A DNA stretch of 64,000 nucleotides from Siniperca chuatsi. Its lineage: Eukaryota; Chordata; Actinopteri; Centrarchiformes; Sinipercidae. Below, piece after piece: positions 1 to 13,200 of this stretch. The translations under genes and the position numbers were made by a program. The DNA is taken from the NCBI RefSeq assembly GCF_020085105.1, contig NC_058044.1:29144206-29208205 (forward strand), given 5' to 3'. How positions within the stretch are numbered: position 1 is the first letter of the stretch; every line of letters begins with the position of its first letter. The notes under the pieces are model-generated. The model saw only the letters and a program-made list of their open reading frames with translations, was not told where the DNA came from and did not search any database.

Positions 1-107
1 ACACACAGAACAAAACCAAACATTTTCTCTGCATTTTAAAAATATTATTTACTACCATTGTATATTTCATGTTCAGTATTCACAAGAAATGCTTTTTACA
101 TCCTCAG

Positions 108-2257
108 TGATAATGCAAACTTCACCAGGACCAATTCCCTGACCAAAAGCATCCCAGTACAATTTGAAATAAAAATGGCATCAACAGTGTAAGTGGCACT
201 ATTGACATAAATGGTATTTTGTAACTGTATTCTTATATGTGCCTAGTCATTTTTATTATTTGAATCATTACATTTTTTTTCATCCAGTCAGTAGTTATCT
301 TATCCCACAGCTACTTTCATATTGTGATCATCCTGTATTATTTTCAGAAATGAAGAAACCATCACCTATCTGAACTTCACAGCAGAGGATGCTGCACCTA
401 AAAAAATGCTTAATACATATAAGGTGAGGCAATATTCACTCTGCTTTGTGCTCTGTTTCGGTCTTCACTAAATCCAGGGTGCGTTATCTGGCTCTTTAGT
501 TGCTAAAAGCTCTACTATGTTTACTAGTTAGTGGTGGTGGGCAGGCAGTGTACAAAAACCAAAGTTTAACATGTTGTGTTTTTAGTTTTAGTATGGACTA
601 AAGAAACATAATGTGCTACCTATTGAGCTTTAGAGGTGCTTGTAGAGTGGATTTTGTTACCTTTGGCCTCAGCCAGGCTAGCCATTTCCCCGTTTAAAGT
701 GTTTATGCTAAGCTAAACTAACTGGCTGCTGGCTGTCAATCTTCTCATTTCCCCAAATGTCGAACTGTTCTTTTAAAGTGGACCAACTGTCTCTCACTAT
801 TCGCAGATAGATAATCCTGGTTTGAAGCCTTTTCCTGTCAACGTGTCCCTGTTCTTCCCAACTAAACTGGAATATAACTTTGAAATGACGAACTATCAGG
901 TCCTTGTCCAGCAGGTAACTTAGAGACTGCCAGAACACTACTACCTATACTTAAACTGCTGTTGTGTATGGAAATAGAAGTCCTTAATGTTTACCAATTA
1001 CTTTTTCATTTTTAAGAACAAAACACAATGCACAGAGGGTCCTGACATGAAATCTGAAGTAAGTGGAACATATTTTGTATCAAAATATTCTAAGTGAACG
1101 TGTCGTGAAATTACAAATCCCTTAATAAAATAAACTGTTGCTGTGTTACAGTACTGCTCAGCAGAAAAATACTGCAAAAGCATAGTGTGTGACAGTTTCA
1201 TCCTGGACAAACAATCAGCAACTGAGTTTGCATTGTTGGGAGAAGTAGAGTTTAGGGATCTCAAACAGTATGCAGCGGTACGTAATAACAACACACACAA
1301 ACAACATACAGACACAGACAGAATACACACCACACATACCATTGAAAGTGGTGAATATATCATTAATTGATATGCTCTTACTTTGCAGAATATTGCCTTT
1401 CTTAAACGATATACTGGAGACAGTGCAGAGGTTAAATTTAAAAGCTTTATACATGTTAGTTATGATAAGCAACAATATGTGCTGGATTCTCATAAACGAG
1501 AGGTATGTTGAAGTTTGATCACAGTAATACCATTTCAAAGATATTGCTGTTAATGCTTTTCAGTATACCTAATTTATCATATTTATTAACCACAGAATAA
1601 AGATGGTGTCAAGCAGGAGAAGTCTGATGAAAGTGGCTTGTGGAAAGACCTTGATCCAACAAATAAATGGGTACATTCAGTCTACACATGAACAGCCAAA
1701 ACTACTTTATCTGCAAGAAATTTTACATCTTCATTCAAATAAGTTTTGAAAACTTGTATTTTCTCTGCCCGCAGATTGAAGTTCGGGTTGAGATCATAAT
1801 CCTTCCAAATCGACAGCTGATCATTTTGACTGGAGTTGTAGTGGGATTATTGCTTCTGCTCATAATCACAGTCATCATGATTAAGGTGAGAGTCAATTTC
1901 CAAATGATAGAGTTTCATTCCAAACCACAATCCTACCACATAAAATACAAGTTAAAGACTATCTTTATATTCAGAGCTGCTGCTTGAATAACGGAATTAA
2001 AAACATTTCAATGATGCTTTTCTACTGTACAATCTCCATGGCCTTGGTCTAATGATTTTTCTTGTGTCTGTCACAAGTTGGGTTGCTTTAAGAGGAAACA
2101 TCCAGAACAGGAGAAAGAACTTGCTCTTCAGGCTGATACCCCTGCTGAGCTCAAGATCACAGCCAGCCAATCAGAGACTGACAACAATGAGGCAAAAAAG
2201 CTTCTTGATGGTGGCAGCAGCACCCCGCCAGCTAAACCACAGGAGGAACTGAATTGA
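108..2257 (+). CDS. Integrin alpha chain, leukocyte (I-domain) type, C-terminal part; 5' end outside window
   Basis: Nine exons with consistent phase: 108-188, 348-423, 807-914, 1017-1058, 1152-1277, 1389-1502, 1596-1670, 1775-1885 and 2078-2257, about 303 residues to a TGA. Integrin alpha chains pair with a beta subunit at the cell surface for adhesion. The visible part is the calf-2 ectodomain, with a Cys cluster (C-X5-C-X4-C at 1155-1190) resembling the alphaX/alphaM pattern. A hydrophobic membrane segment follows (LIILTGVVVGLLLLLIITVI, within 1775-1885), then a cytoplasmic tail of about 60 residues. The membrane-proximal clasp, normally GFFKR, reads GCFKR. The tail is long and acidic/Pro-rich for this class. 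Calling it the leukocyte subclass rests on resemblance and on the linked I-domain gene downstream; the I domain of this gene is not in view. A poly(A) signal may lie at 3070-3075, but a dispersed repeat occupies part of the presumed 3' UTR. Confidence 0.85.
640..775 (-). repeat. Dispersed teleost repeat fragment (minus-strand copy)
   Basis: This intronic stretch is, in reverse complement, similar to parts of 2365-2510 and 7421-7570. It shares the GTTAGCTTAGCTTAGCATAA-like segment and the text around it. It is an interspersed repeat; the family was not identified. Confidence 0.5.
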
Positions 2258-2357
2258 ACTACGAACCTACCACTATCAAAGTGGGCTGACATATTATGTT
2301 ATAAAGTTAAGTTATAAAGCATGGAGCATACACAGGAGGTCATTGTTAGTGAGCAAC

Positions 2358-2790
2358 GTTGTTAAAGGAATAGTTTGACACTTTTGGAAATACACTTATT
2401 CTCTTTTATGCTGAGAGTTATATGAGAAGATTAATACCACTCATGTCTGTCCATTAAATATGAAGCTGGAGCCAGGAGATGATTAGCTTAGCTTAGCATA
2501 AAGACAATAAAACAATAAAAACAATGGGACACTACTAGCTGTGTCTCTCTAAAGCTAACAAAGTCCACCTACCAGACCCTCTAAAGCTCACTTTATATCA
2601 CAAGTTATATCGTTTGTTTAAAAAAAAACCAAAAAAACACAAATTGCAAGTTTTGGTTTTACGAGGGGTTATGTGTCGGGCTATTTTCTGCTGGTGGGCA
2701 GATTTTTGGCTGGACCACAGCCAGTCGGGGCCAAAACACGAAAGTCAGCCCCTGACTTACTGTTCTTCACAGAATGTTTTGTTTGTACGC
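2358..2790 (+). repeat. Dispersed teleost repeat in the 3' flank or 3' UTR of the upstream integrin
   Basis: The sequence is similar to 7421-7700, and in inverse orientation to 640-775. It includes 'aaggaatagtttgacacttt', a direction to TTAGCTTAGCTTAGCATAAA, and a later purine-rich stretch. It carries no coding capacity and looks like a non-autonomous mobile repeat common in fish genomes. Confidence 0.5.
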
Positions 2791-3289
2791 CCCCTGGTGT
2801 TTTGGTGTTTTGGAGAATACTGCAATGGATAGCGTGTTGAGCATAAATGCTTCTGTGCGCTCATGTGCCATCTGTGAAGGCCCTCGCCACGGTGTTTTGC
2901 GTGAGCATAAACAAAAGCTTCAGGAGGCTTTTACAGGGAGGCAGACGGTCCTCAATTACGTCCTCAGGGGGCCTTTACAGCGGTTACACTCATTGACTGC
3001 CGCTCTTTCCAAATCTAGCGCATGTTAAGAACGGAAGATTCTGCTGGTCTTGCATTCTACTATCTTTCAAATAAAACATCTTAAGATATTAGTGGAAAGT
3101 ACTGTTCTTGCAACTGCATTTATAAATAGTTTTGAGTCAAAGGTAGCTTAATCATGTCATGTGATATGTCACTTCAGTTCACTTTGATATCCAGGAATGT
3201 ACATTATAGACACTTCCACTGACTCTCCGTGTAACAATTTGGCCACAATTTAGCACATTGACCATACACATTCTTAACTATTCCATTAT

Positions 3290-3417
3290 TAGCTTTTTCC
3301 GGAGATTTCAACAACATCTCAGTCTTCCTCAGCGAGGAAGGACCAAAGTTCCGTACTGTGCCATCACGACACAAATTCCATATGCTAAGGAAGACAGTGA
3401 AATCTCTAGGAAAAGCT
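3290..3417. repeat. Imperfect palindrome, MITE-like hairpin
   Basis: The ends are inverted copies of one another: AGCTTTTTCCGGAGATTTCA at the left and TGAAATCTCTAGGAAAAGCT at the right. Inner arms also pair, with AGTCTTCCTC against AAGGAAGAC. The whole 128 bp could fold back on itself. This is typical of a short foldback MITE. No transposase is present and no target-site duplication was established. Confidence 0.5.
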
Positions 3418-3419
3418 GA

Positions 3420-5285
3420 GTCAAGATTTTTTTGTCAAATCATAATGGTAAAGTCTTTTTTCAGAGCCTTGATATTGAATTAACTGGTATGTTAAGGTTG
3501 CATTAGGACATTTTTTACGTAAAAATCCACCCATATAGAGGTACTCTAGTGGTGCGGGTGCAAAATTCTCCCCTAACACAGAGACCCACGTGTTACATCC
3601 GGCTTGGTGTGATCCCCTTAACACAACTGGTTGTGTTCGTTGGTGGAAGCCGGTCCTCTTCACTGTACTAGCATCTCCTACTTTTATCCATCAGTATTAT
3701 TGATGTATGTATTATATTCATTGTAATATACTGTAACATTACGACTAGACAGTCTAGTCATAATTTAGTTTAGTCTTATTTCTGATCTTCTGCATGGTAT
3801 TTATTGAGCGAGCAGTTCATGTTCTTCTTGTATTATAGCTGACTGCTTGTTAAAATGTATAACTTTTTTGTTATGGTCATTTGAGCGAATGCAATGGTAC
3901 ATTTGATGAATCGTTTATTGATTAGTGAGCTTGCAAAACATTGTCTTTGTGAGCAGCAGTCCTTGGGTTGGTTGTGAGTAGTTACTAAGGAACGAGTGAG
4001 GAACAAATCAATGGTAGAAAGCATTGAGTCTGTCCTGAGGAGGAGCTGCTTTGGTGGTTTCTTCAAGCCTGAAATGCGGTCACCTTACAATATTTGAGCC
4101 TCACCTGGCACAGTTGACATTTAACTGTCTCCTTTTCCTCCTCTGAATCAAAATAACGGCACGCGAGTTTTTTGTTTAGTCCTCGATGCCACTATTTTTC
4201 TGTTAAGCTTGCTTTTGCCCTTTAAAAATATGACCACAAGGCACATAGGGTTTGTTTTGTCAGTGTTGCTATGGTGGCGCTTGACTAAGACCTTTACGTA
4301 CTTGTAACATGTGTGGATATTAAATGAGTTTCTAAATGACATTCTACGTTTCAGGCCAGAGGTAAAATAACAAGTACACTTTTTTTCCACACATGTACAC
4401 AAGAGGCCTCATTTTAAATGACACTGTCTGTTAAGCTTAACACTCATATATTAACAATAATAAAATAATGCACCTGGGCAAGCTGGAGGAACTTGGAGGC
4501 ATGGTGAATGGGGGCAGAGAGATAAATACCTTTTTAGAAGGCTGTTGATGGCTGGCAATATTAATAATAAAAGTCTTTTACTACGGCATGGCTTAAGAAC
4601 ATACCCATTGTTGATGCATGGATTGACCTGGTACACAGTATTTATGTAATGGAGATGATTACTTGTAACTTTAGATCCCAGTAGGATTCATTTGTTCATA
4701 AGATCATATTTTGTATAAACATGCACAGTATTATAAACATACCTTCCACTGTATTTTTTGGCCTTCCATTGTTTGTGTGTGTATATTTTTTTTTCTTTTG
4801 CTCTTAGGTTTTAAAGGTCTGCTTGTTTGTGCAGTGTTGTGTGTTAATTTTGTTACATGCTCTCTCTCAATAAAAACACTTTGCCGGTCGTTTTGGTGAG
4901 TGCTTGAATTTCCAAGTATCCAAGTATTATCTTGCCACCTTTGTATTTGCAAGAAACGAATTCTGTTTTCACTTAAAACCTGTCCGGAGAGATGGCTTTG
5001 CCCAACAATTGTACACATAGCTGTAGGGTGATGTGTATGTAATACTGCAGTTTGTAATTTCCATGATATTTCCTGGCCGAAAACCAAAAGTTTATGTTAG
5101 AGAAAATCGTTCCATTCATTTAAACTAACAAAACAATATGTATCCCATATCTCCCTTCCTTTTTATACAAAAAGGCACAGTGCAAAAAAAACATTTGTCA
5201 TAAAAACTGCATTAAAATGGCAAATAAATGTAAGGAAGCCTTTAGGTTTTACATAGATTTAAATGTGTTTGTGAGGTTTGCTTTA
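3420..5285. other. Intergenic DNA between the two integrin genes, no gene seen
   Basis: Open frames here are short, lack splice context and do not resemble known proteins. The stretch is AT-rich, with scattered repeat-like text. No promoter or RNA gene could be supported. Confidence 0.5.
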
Positions 5286-5289
5286 GTGT

Positions 5290-5570
5290 CAGTTAGGTGT
5301 GGTTTGTCTTATAAAGCATGGCAAAGCATCAAGGCCATTGCACACTGGCATTAGTGAGTATCGCAGCAACATCAGAACTGCAGATGAACGTAGCCCCATA
5401 GCAGCTCATTTCAAACATGCTGGCCATGCCATCAGTTGCCTAAGATACACTGACATTGAGAAAGTTCAAAAATGTTTCAGGGATGGTGATTCTGAGAAAA
5501 AAAATGTTATCCTATGGTTAAAAGCCATAGAGCTAAAGTCCTGAGAGAAAGCAGGGTCTTTGTTGACAAA
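5290..5570 (+). mobile_element. Penelope-like element fragment (GIY-YIG endonuclease region)
   Basis: A short open stretch encodes residues such as RPLHTGISEYRSNIR followed by SPIAAHFKHAGH and IEKV. This matches the GIY-YIG endonuclease C-terminal part of Penelope-like retroelement proteins (TxRPLxxRxxEHxxxI...S.vaxHfxxxgH). The catalytic N-terminal half and the reverse transcriptase are absent and the frame ends soon after, so this is a dead fragment. Confidence 0.6.
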
Positions 5571-5924
5571 CCACTGGGTTCAGACTATGTACCGAACACT
5601 GTGTTTCGGGTGCGACTGGTCAAGTGGAACCAGGTGGTGGTGGTCCGCTGTGACGAGAGTTGGGCACCAAGGATTAGTCCCATACTACCACTCAATCTTC
5701 AGTCAACCAGAAAGAGTCCCCAAGGCCGGCTTAGCGACAGCATCAACTTCCCTGACACCTTTGAGACTTTCACATGGACACATAGTTGCTTGGGACAGCT
5801 AACCGTGTAGCTGGGGGCTATATAGCTATATAGTCGTGTGTTGTCACACTCATCAAAAGACCCCATAAAGGCTTCCATATGATCACTGCTAGATACCTGC
5901 AGGGTTCATGGTTGGACAGTCCAT

Positions 5925-6330
5925 CACTTTGGTCCTGACTGTAATGTCTGAACTAATATTGGATGCATTGCCATGGAATTTGGTAGATATCTGTGGTGTA
6001 AGAATGAATCCTAATAACTTTCATAATCCACTGACTTTTCATGTAGCACCACCAGCAGGTTAAAATTTTCACTTATCCAGTGAAATATGTCAACATCTAC
6101 TTGATGGATTGGCACCAAATTTTGTACAGACAATCATGGTTCACAGAGGATAAACCCTAAGTAGACATTTGTGGTTTTATCTCAACAACTAGGGATGGAC
6201 TGCCATGAAATTAGTACATTAGTTTGCAAATTAGAAAATCTTAGCATGCTAACACACTAAACTAAGATGGTGAACATCTGAATTGTCATTGTGCGCATGT
6301 TAGCATGCTGATGCACTGCTGTGCCTAAAT
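5925..6330. repeat. Dispersed fish repeat
   Basis: The text (ATTGCCATGGAATTTGGTA..., 'accaccagcaggttaaaatt', 'gttagcatgctgatg') is a pattern I recognise as highly repeated in percomorph genomes. It carries no open frame. The family assignment was not checked. Confidence 0.45.
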
Positions 6331-7094
6331 AGTCTTGTAACACACTTGTTACCATAAATGTAATTTTATTCTTTTATTTGCATTCACTACTGTATCAAAT
6401 AGGCTATGCAATCTTTATAAAGTCCTAATAATAATATATCAGTTTATAATATCATGCAGTAAGCTACTGTATGTATTTGCTTTTTCCTGTAAAGATTCAG
6501 GTTTTTGGCAACAGGGAAGAGGACCTGACACACGTAGGCAGAGCAGGTTGAATTAAGGCAATGGTCAAAAACTGTTCTGCAACTTGAAGTCAGTCCAAGT
6601 AGGCAAACAAATCCAAAATCAGGTACAGACTCCAGGCAGAATTTGTGGAGCAGAAACAGAGTACAGGGTAACGGATCAGTATCAGGATCTAGGTCTGGAA
6701 GCAATGGCTGGACTGTAATGGCATTGATGCAACTTTGAAATCTGGGACACAGACATATTAATCTTGTTGTGTGGTCCTTTTTCAGAGTCATTGGCAGGTT
6801 TGCCAGTATGAAAGAGAAAGGGGTGGACACACACATACCAGGTATTTCCCTGTTTGTGCGAGATTGACCAGAAGTGACCTAAACTGCATTTTAATGTGGT
6901 ATATTTGTGGCTCTCAAAATGTTCTGTATAATCTTAGCTTCAAGGGTGAGGCGGCAGTATTGCTGACATAATTGATGCTGTATGGTCTAAATGTTGACCG
7001 TGAGGATCCTGTTTTTTGTTGATGGCTTTACAGTTGACTCAATTTGATCAATGCATTCACCTTGGTTCTGAAGTGATGTACCTGATATGGAATT

Positions 7095-7250
7095 AGGGAT
7101 ATAAATACAGGATACGAAAAAAAGTTAAGGGCCCTCCTCTGCTCTCCCAAAAAAGTCAGACTCGCCTTCGTTAAGCAAACAAAATTACAGTTCCCTCCCC
7201 CTTTCCTTTTCTGACCACTCCTCCCCCTGTAATCATTTTTATATAGTCCC
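7095..7250. repeat. Dispersed C-rich repeat, copy A
   Basis: It shares 'cctgctctccca' and 'ttttctgacc' blocks, and an end resembling TTTATATAGTCCCT, with 54370-54510. A weaker match lies near 36,740-36,780. It sits directly upstream of the proposed first exon of the double-I-domain integrin, so it may form part of that promoter region; this is inference. Confidence 0.5.
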
Positions 7251-7268
7251 TCAGCCTGGACAAGACTA

Positions 7269-10200
7269 ATGGAAAAGATGCATGCAAAGAATCACATTGT
7301 CTGGCTCACATACACGATGGCTGTTGGTAAGATCTAAAACAATATGTATCTATAAAAGCAAATAGATAGGGATGCTTTATGTGTCTGGGGAAAGGGTGGT
7401 CTTGAGGCTGAGAGGTTGAAGGAATAATTAAATGGTTTGGGAAATATGCTTATTGACTTTTTATCAGAGAGTGAGATGAGAAGGCCGATACATATCTCAT
7501 GTCTGTGCTTTGAGTACGGAGCTGGAGTCAGGGTGTGTTTAGCCTAACTTAATGTAACGACTGGAAGCAGGAGGAATAAGCAAACCCGTGTCTGTCCAAA
7601 GATCAAACCCGTACACAAACAGAAATGTAGAAACGTCACATTTGTGGCTTCGTGGGGAGTTACATGCTAACATCAAGGTCACAAACAGGATTTTAGGAAC
7701 ACTGAGTCAAAGTCCTATTTTTTATTCATCCTGCTTTTTTTTTTTATGTCAGATGTGTCTTAACTTCTAGTCTATGTAATGTAATGATGAAATCTTTTAT
7801 CCTGAAGATTAATATCCATGTGCCAATCTTTTTCAAGTGTTTGTTATTTTTCCTTTTTTGTCTTTCACTCTGCCATTCTTAACCATTCATTTTACACTTA
7901 TCACTCACCAATTGTCCAAGGTGTAATGAGACAGCAGTTTAATAAGAGCTCTGAGGTCTGGTTGTTTTGTCCAAATGGCCTTGTGTCTTATCACTTCCTA
8001 CTCACAGTATTTGCTTCAAGTCACATATACACACATTTTGCAATAACTACTGGCAAGGATACCTGCTTGAATGAGGGTGAGTAGTTGGGCAGCTTGTGCT
8101 GAGAGATGACTTGGAAGTTTAGCACTGTCCACAACACCATGTGCAGTAGGCGTCAAATACTGACCTTTTGTCACGCCATATACCTTGTGCTACCCTTTAG
8201 TGTCTGTATTAGATGCACAGGGCTGCCAGAAAGCCTTTAGGCTTGTTTGAGATGAACTGCGCCTTGCCTGGAAAGCGGATGAGATCAGGCGGCGGCAGCA
8301 GGGGGCTGTGACAAAAAATGGCAGTCAAGTTGAACAGTTTCCAGCAGCCTTCAAAGAATATACAGGAAGTCCCAGAAATATTAACGTCCTGTTAGATCCA
8401 TCTGTAGGCTACCTGTGGTTTGCTAACCACGTTCGGATTATGGCTGAAGAAATCACGTATATGTGTTCTTGATCGCTGATGAAGTTGAAGCAGAAGAGAT
8501 CCCCGTACTTTTCCATGAAGATGAACAATAGACAATAGTAATTCATATACTTTTCACAGTCGTCTTAGTTTGTCATAACTTTTTATTTGTTTAACGATGC
8601 CACTGTTATAACTGAGGAGAGAATCAGAGAAAGGTTGGTCAGATTTTAGTCCTTGGAAGTCATATTTATTGAATAATTATAGCCTGTAAAGTCATTTAAA
8701 AATCATATGATCCTAAATTTATGAAATTGAACTACTCAAACTTTCTCACAGCTACATACAGTACATAGACTGCACACGGGGAGGAAAAGCAACAATTATG
8801 ACATAAGTTTCCTTTGGTGATGAACATAATTAGATTCAGTTCGCTTCACAATAGTTATAACCTGGAATTCTTGGACTAAACATATTCCACTTCTCTGGCT
8901 GACAAACAGTGTCATCAAGTTGTAATTAGGCTTTCTTATAATCTTTATTTATTGATTTATTTATATTTAAGCATCCCCCCTCATATCGCCTACTGCCTAC
9001 TCACTTGAGAGCCATTTCCTGTATCTGTGTCACTTGGGTTTCACCACTGCCCCGCCCCTTTCGGAGACTAGCAGCAGGTCCTGAGTCTATTCAATTCAAT
9101 GGGAGAAGTGAACACGAGCACAGATTATGACAGATTCATTCACCCCATAGTCACCAAAGTAAATATTGGACCCATTTTTCACAAGCCACATGTCTTCCGA
9201 ATATTAACTAAAATGCTAAACACTAAAATAGCATTTTTCAGACAGACAAATCAGGAGAAAATTTACTTTGATCAAGACCTGTCTTTGTCTCAACCACACA
9301 CTCTCATGAGATCTGACAAAATCTGTTCTCTAAGCGTCGGTCTGGTTTCACTGCAGTGCTGCCGATGTCGCTTTCCAACCGGATAAATAATTAATCTAAA
9401 GGGACTTATACAAACAACCATGAATTAAAAGTTTAAACTGAAATAAAACTTGTGTTTCTTTGCTTAATAATACTATTATATTTATTATTATTTAACTGTG
9501 GAGAGTCCACCACGCCCACTTAGGAGACAGGAAGTGTATACCATTTCATACCATTGGCACTGCCTGTAATGCATTATCTTTGTTATAGAGTTACATTACA
9601 TTGCTATGGTTTCCGGGTTGAATGACATGTTTTCTTCAAACAGTGTGCAACAGGCTTTTAGGCACATTTTCTCTAGTTTAGTGGGTGTGTCAGAGGTGTT
9701 CACAGCAATGTGTATATAAACCCCGCCGTATTATAAAGGCAGTGCGTTTGCAGGGTGTTCAAGGCACCACCATTTCCGTTTAAATTTGCTACATTTTGTC
9801 GGGGCTGAACGCACCCCTGACCACACTTTTAAGTGACACTACATTGTTTCTGAAGGCGTCTTCTAACGCTAAAGGGTACCTTGAGTGTGTTTATACAACA
9901 CCGAGATCCACTGATAAAGAAAACAGAGTTTTGGTTTTCCAGAGCAACAGCCATAGGATTAGGGAAGAGTTTAGTGGCGAATCAACATGTATACAAGAGG
10001 ATCATCAACTATTGTTGTCAGGAGAAGAGTGGCAGTCATGAGATGTGATAAATGGGACATTCTGGTAATGAAGGTGGGCAGGAGTCAGATGAACAGTTAA
10101 AGCAGGTTTAGCGAGTTCAGCTAAATCTCTGATCCAACGGCAGCAGCAGCCAACCAAGAAGCACATCATTTGCTGTTTGGTGTTGGTTTTGGGACATCCA

Positions 10201-13200
10201 GAATTGCTTGGATGCATTCATTAAACAATTTTCTACCCTCCAAAGTTACAATAAAGCCAAGGTGTTAACTGAAATAAGTTGCTTTTGAGGCCTTATAACC
10301 ACTCTCTGCCAAGAAGTGGAGAAGAAATTTTTATTATGCTTGTTTTGAAGGGGAGCAAAGTAGGAGACTCTTCACAAACTGATTCACTTCAGAGAAAGGG
10401 GCAAAACCCTCAAGATTTTCTGCAATAGCTTTTGAGTAAAACCCTGTCAAGGGGGCAAAACCCTGTCAAGGGGGCAAAACCCTGCAGGACAACAGATGTA
10501 GGCTTTCCATTTAAATGTGAACTTAAAAACTAATATCGGAATTTGGATAGAGTGGAATGCTGAAAAATGTGTTGGCAAAATCAATGACAGTGAACAAAGT
10601 GTTGGAATTGGATGGCACTTGACACATAATAGTGGCTGTTGTGTATGAGCCACGTCTGTGGCTGTAGTTTTACGATTATGGTGATAAGTGAGGTTGTTTT
10701 TGTTAAAGCTAGGCTTGGTCTGTACAGCACACAGACAGACAAACTGTCAAACTGACAAACTGCCGCTGTCTGCAAGTTGTTAAACGTAACAGTGCCTAAG
10801 TTGGGAATGACTGGAGTGGATTGATAGACGTCATTAAATGTGCTGAAACCTTGAACAAAACACCATCCACAACTGGCTTTACAAATAGGCATAATGATCT
10901 GAAGATTCATGGCACCTTTAGCTAAAAGCCAAGGTTGTAAATGCAATAACATATGCACATATGCGATTGTTACCAACAATTGATGGAGCACACGAGCCAG
11001 TGAGAAGCAAGGGGACACTGAAGGCCCACCCACCAATGAAAACAAAACATTGAGTGTATTTATTTTGTCAGTAAGAACGGAACAAGAAATCAAGCTGAAT
11101 TTGTGCTTTTTGTTGTGTTTCTGGTTTCTGCCCGCACGGTTCAAACAGGTTTCACCTGTGATTAATGGTACACTACATTTCTGAGATGTTTATGGTCCAC
11201 TTGGCTTTCTATACAATTGTTTCTAGAACAGGGCAAAGCCAGAACATATGAGCCAGGGTGCATGGTGAGTGCTTGCATCTACCGCAAGCAGGGTCGACAT
11301 CTGGATAGATCCTAGCTAACTTAGAATTAGTAATGTGAAGTTGATGTAAGACCTTCAACTAGATAAGTCCATGTCTAGCACAAGGAGAGGAGGTGTCCAT
11401 TCAACCTTCGAGAAGTGCACGTCCAGGTCCTGCTCCCACGCTTTCCTTCAGTGGTCCAGCGTTTGGGGATTTATAGAGCTAATCATTGTGTTGATAAGGG
11501 ACTAGGACCTTAGTATTGGTATTGACATCTAGAAGGCAGTCAATTGGAGATGTTGGTGGTAAATTTGGGAAGGAACAGAAACTTTTCTGAGTAAAATCTC
11601 TTATCCGGAGGTATCGAAAGAAGTCCTGGGTAGGTTGAACCGCTGTCAAAGTTGTCAAAAGAAAGGAAAATGTTGTTAGAAGCTAAGTCTTTTATACATC
11701 TGATTCCATTTCTATGCCACAGTTGAAATGCTGTATCTGTATAAGAAGGAGTAAAGGCAGGGTTAGAAGTGATGGGACTTAAGTTCGATGCTTTCTGTAA
11801 TCCGAAATGTTTCCTAAATTGGGACCAAATTTTTATTGTATGAGAAACAATGGGATTTGGACATGGTGAGTTTTCCATTCATAGGGAGAGATGAACATAC
11901 AATAGAACAAGGAGACAACTGGCTGTAAGATTTCTCTTCCTGTATCCAAATAGGACTGCGATCAGCTTCAGGCTGGTTGGCCCAAAAATGATCTTTTGTA
12001 TGTTACTTGCCCAATAATAGTAAAGGACATTAAGGAGAGCCATTCCCAGTTTGTTTTTTTGGGGGGGCGGGGTCTTTGTAGGAAAGCTTTCCTGATGCGG
12101 TTATTTTCACATATACAAGATAAGATTAACTTGCCCAAATTGTTGAAGAAGTATTTTTTAATAAATATCGGTATATTCAAAAATAAATGAGGAAAGTGGG
12201 GGAGGACAATCATTTTAATTAAGTTAATCTGACCTGCAAGGGATAAGGGAAGAACTGACCATCTTTAAAATCTTCCTTGCAGTGGTCCATTAATAGGCCG
12301 AAGTTGGATTTAAAGGTCCAGTATGTAGGATTTAGTGGCATCTATTGGTGAAATTGCAGTTTGCAACCATTTGAATACCGCTCGTCTCACCCTCCGTTCC
12401 AAACGTGTAGGAAAAACTATGGTGGCACAAAAAACGTGAAAGGCCCAATCTAGAGCCAGTGATTGGTTTGTCCGTTCTGGGCTACTGTAGAAACATGGCG
12501 GTGCAACATGGCGACCTCAGTGGAAGATGACCCGCTCCCTATGTAGATAAAAACGGCTCATTCTAAGGTAACGAAAGCACAACGATTATTATTTCCAGGT
12601 GATTATACACTAATGAAAACATACTTATAAATATTATATTCCATTTCTGCCCATAGCTCCTCCTAAATGTTACATACTGGACCTTTAAAGAGCACATTGA
12701 GAGATCGTGTGACCATTATTCCTAGGTATTTAAACCCATTATACATTTTCCTAAATGGAGAGGGAGGGTTAACTGATGGATTGATAGGAAAGTGTTAAAT
12801 AGGTAAAGTTTGGTTGATTATATTTAAATGGTTTATAACCTGAACATTGATAAATGTTCAGGTTACAAACCATTTAAATATAATCAACCCTAAACCTAAA
12901 CTAAATTATAAATCATTTGAAAGCCTTGTTCTTAGTCTTTCACACCCAACCTGGAAAACACGACAGCCAATTCTATTTGTTATAATGTACCGCGCTCCTG
13001 GTCCTTATTCTCTATTTTTATCTGAATTCTCAGAGTTTTTATCAAGTTTAGTCCTTAAAACAGATAAAGTAATTATTGTAGGGGAATTCAATATTCATAT
13101 GGATGTTGAAAATGATAGCCTTAGTACTGCGTTTATCTCATTATTAGAGTTGATTGGCTTTGAGTATGTATGAAGCCACTCACTGTTTTAACCACACCCT

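Noticed and set aside
899-914. Alternative donor at 899 for integrin exon 807-914
   Set aside because: GTCCTT is a weaker donor than GTAACT at 915; both keep the frame, so the longer exon was preferred.
3421-3663. 80-codon minus-strand frame (WVSVLGENFAPAPLEYLY)
   Set aside because: It looks protein-like but has no start or splice context and no family was recognised; possibly repeat-derived.
10395-10486. Regularly spaced repeats that could suggest a CRISPR array
   Set aside because: Units are contiguous without unique spacers and the genome is eukaryotic; a minisatellite.
10581-11144. 187-codon open frame on the minus strand
   Set aside because: No similarity recognised, no splice or start context, and low-complexity hydrophobic content; treated as chance or decayed repeat.
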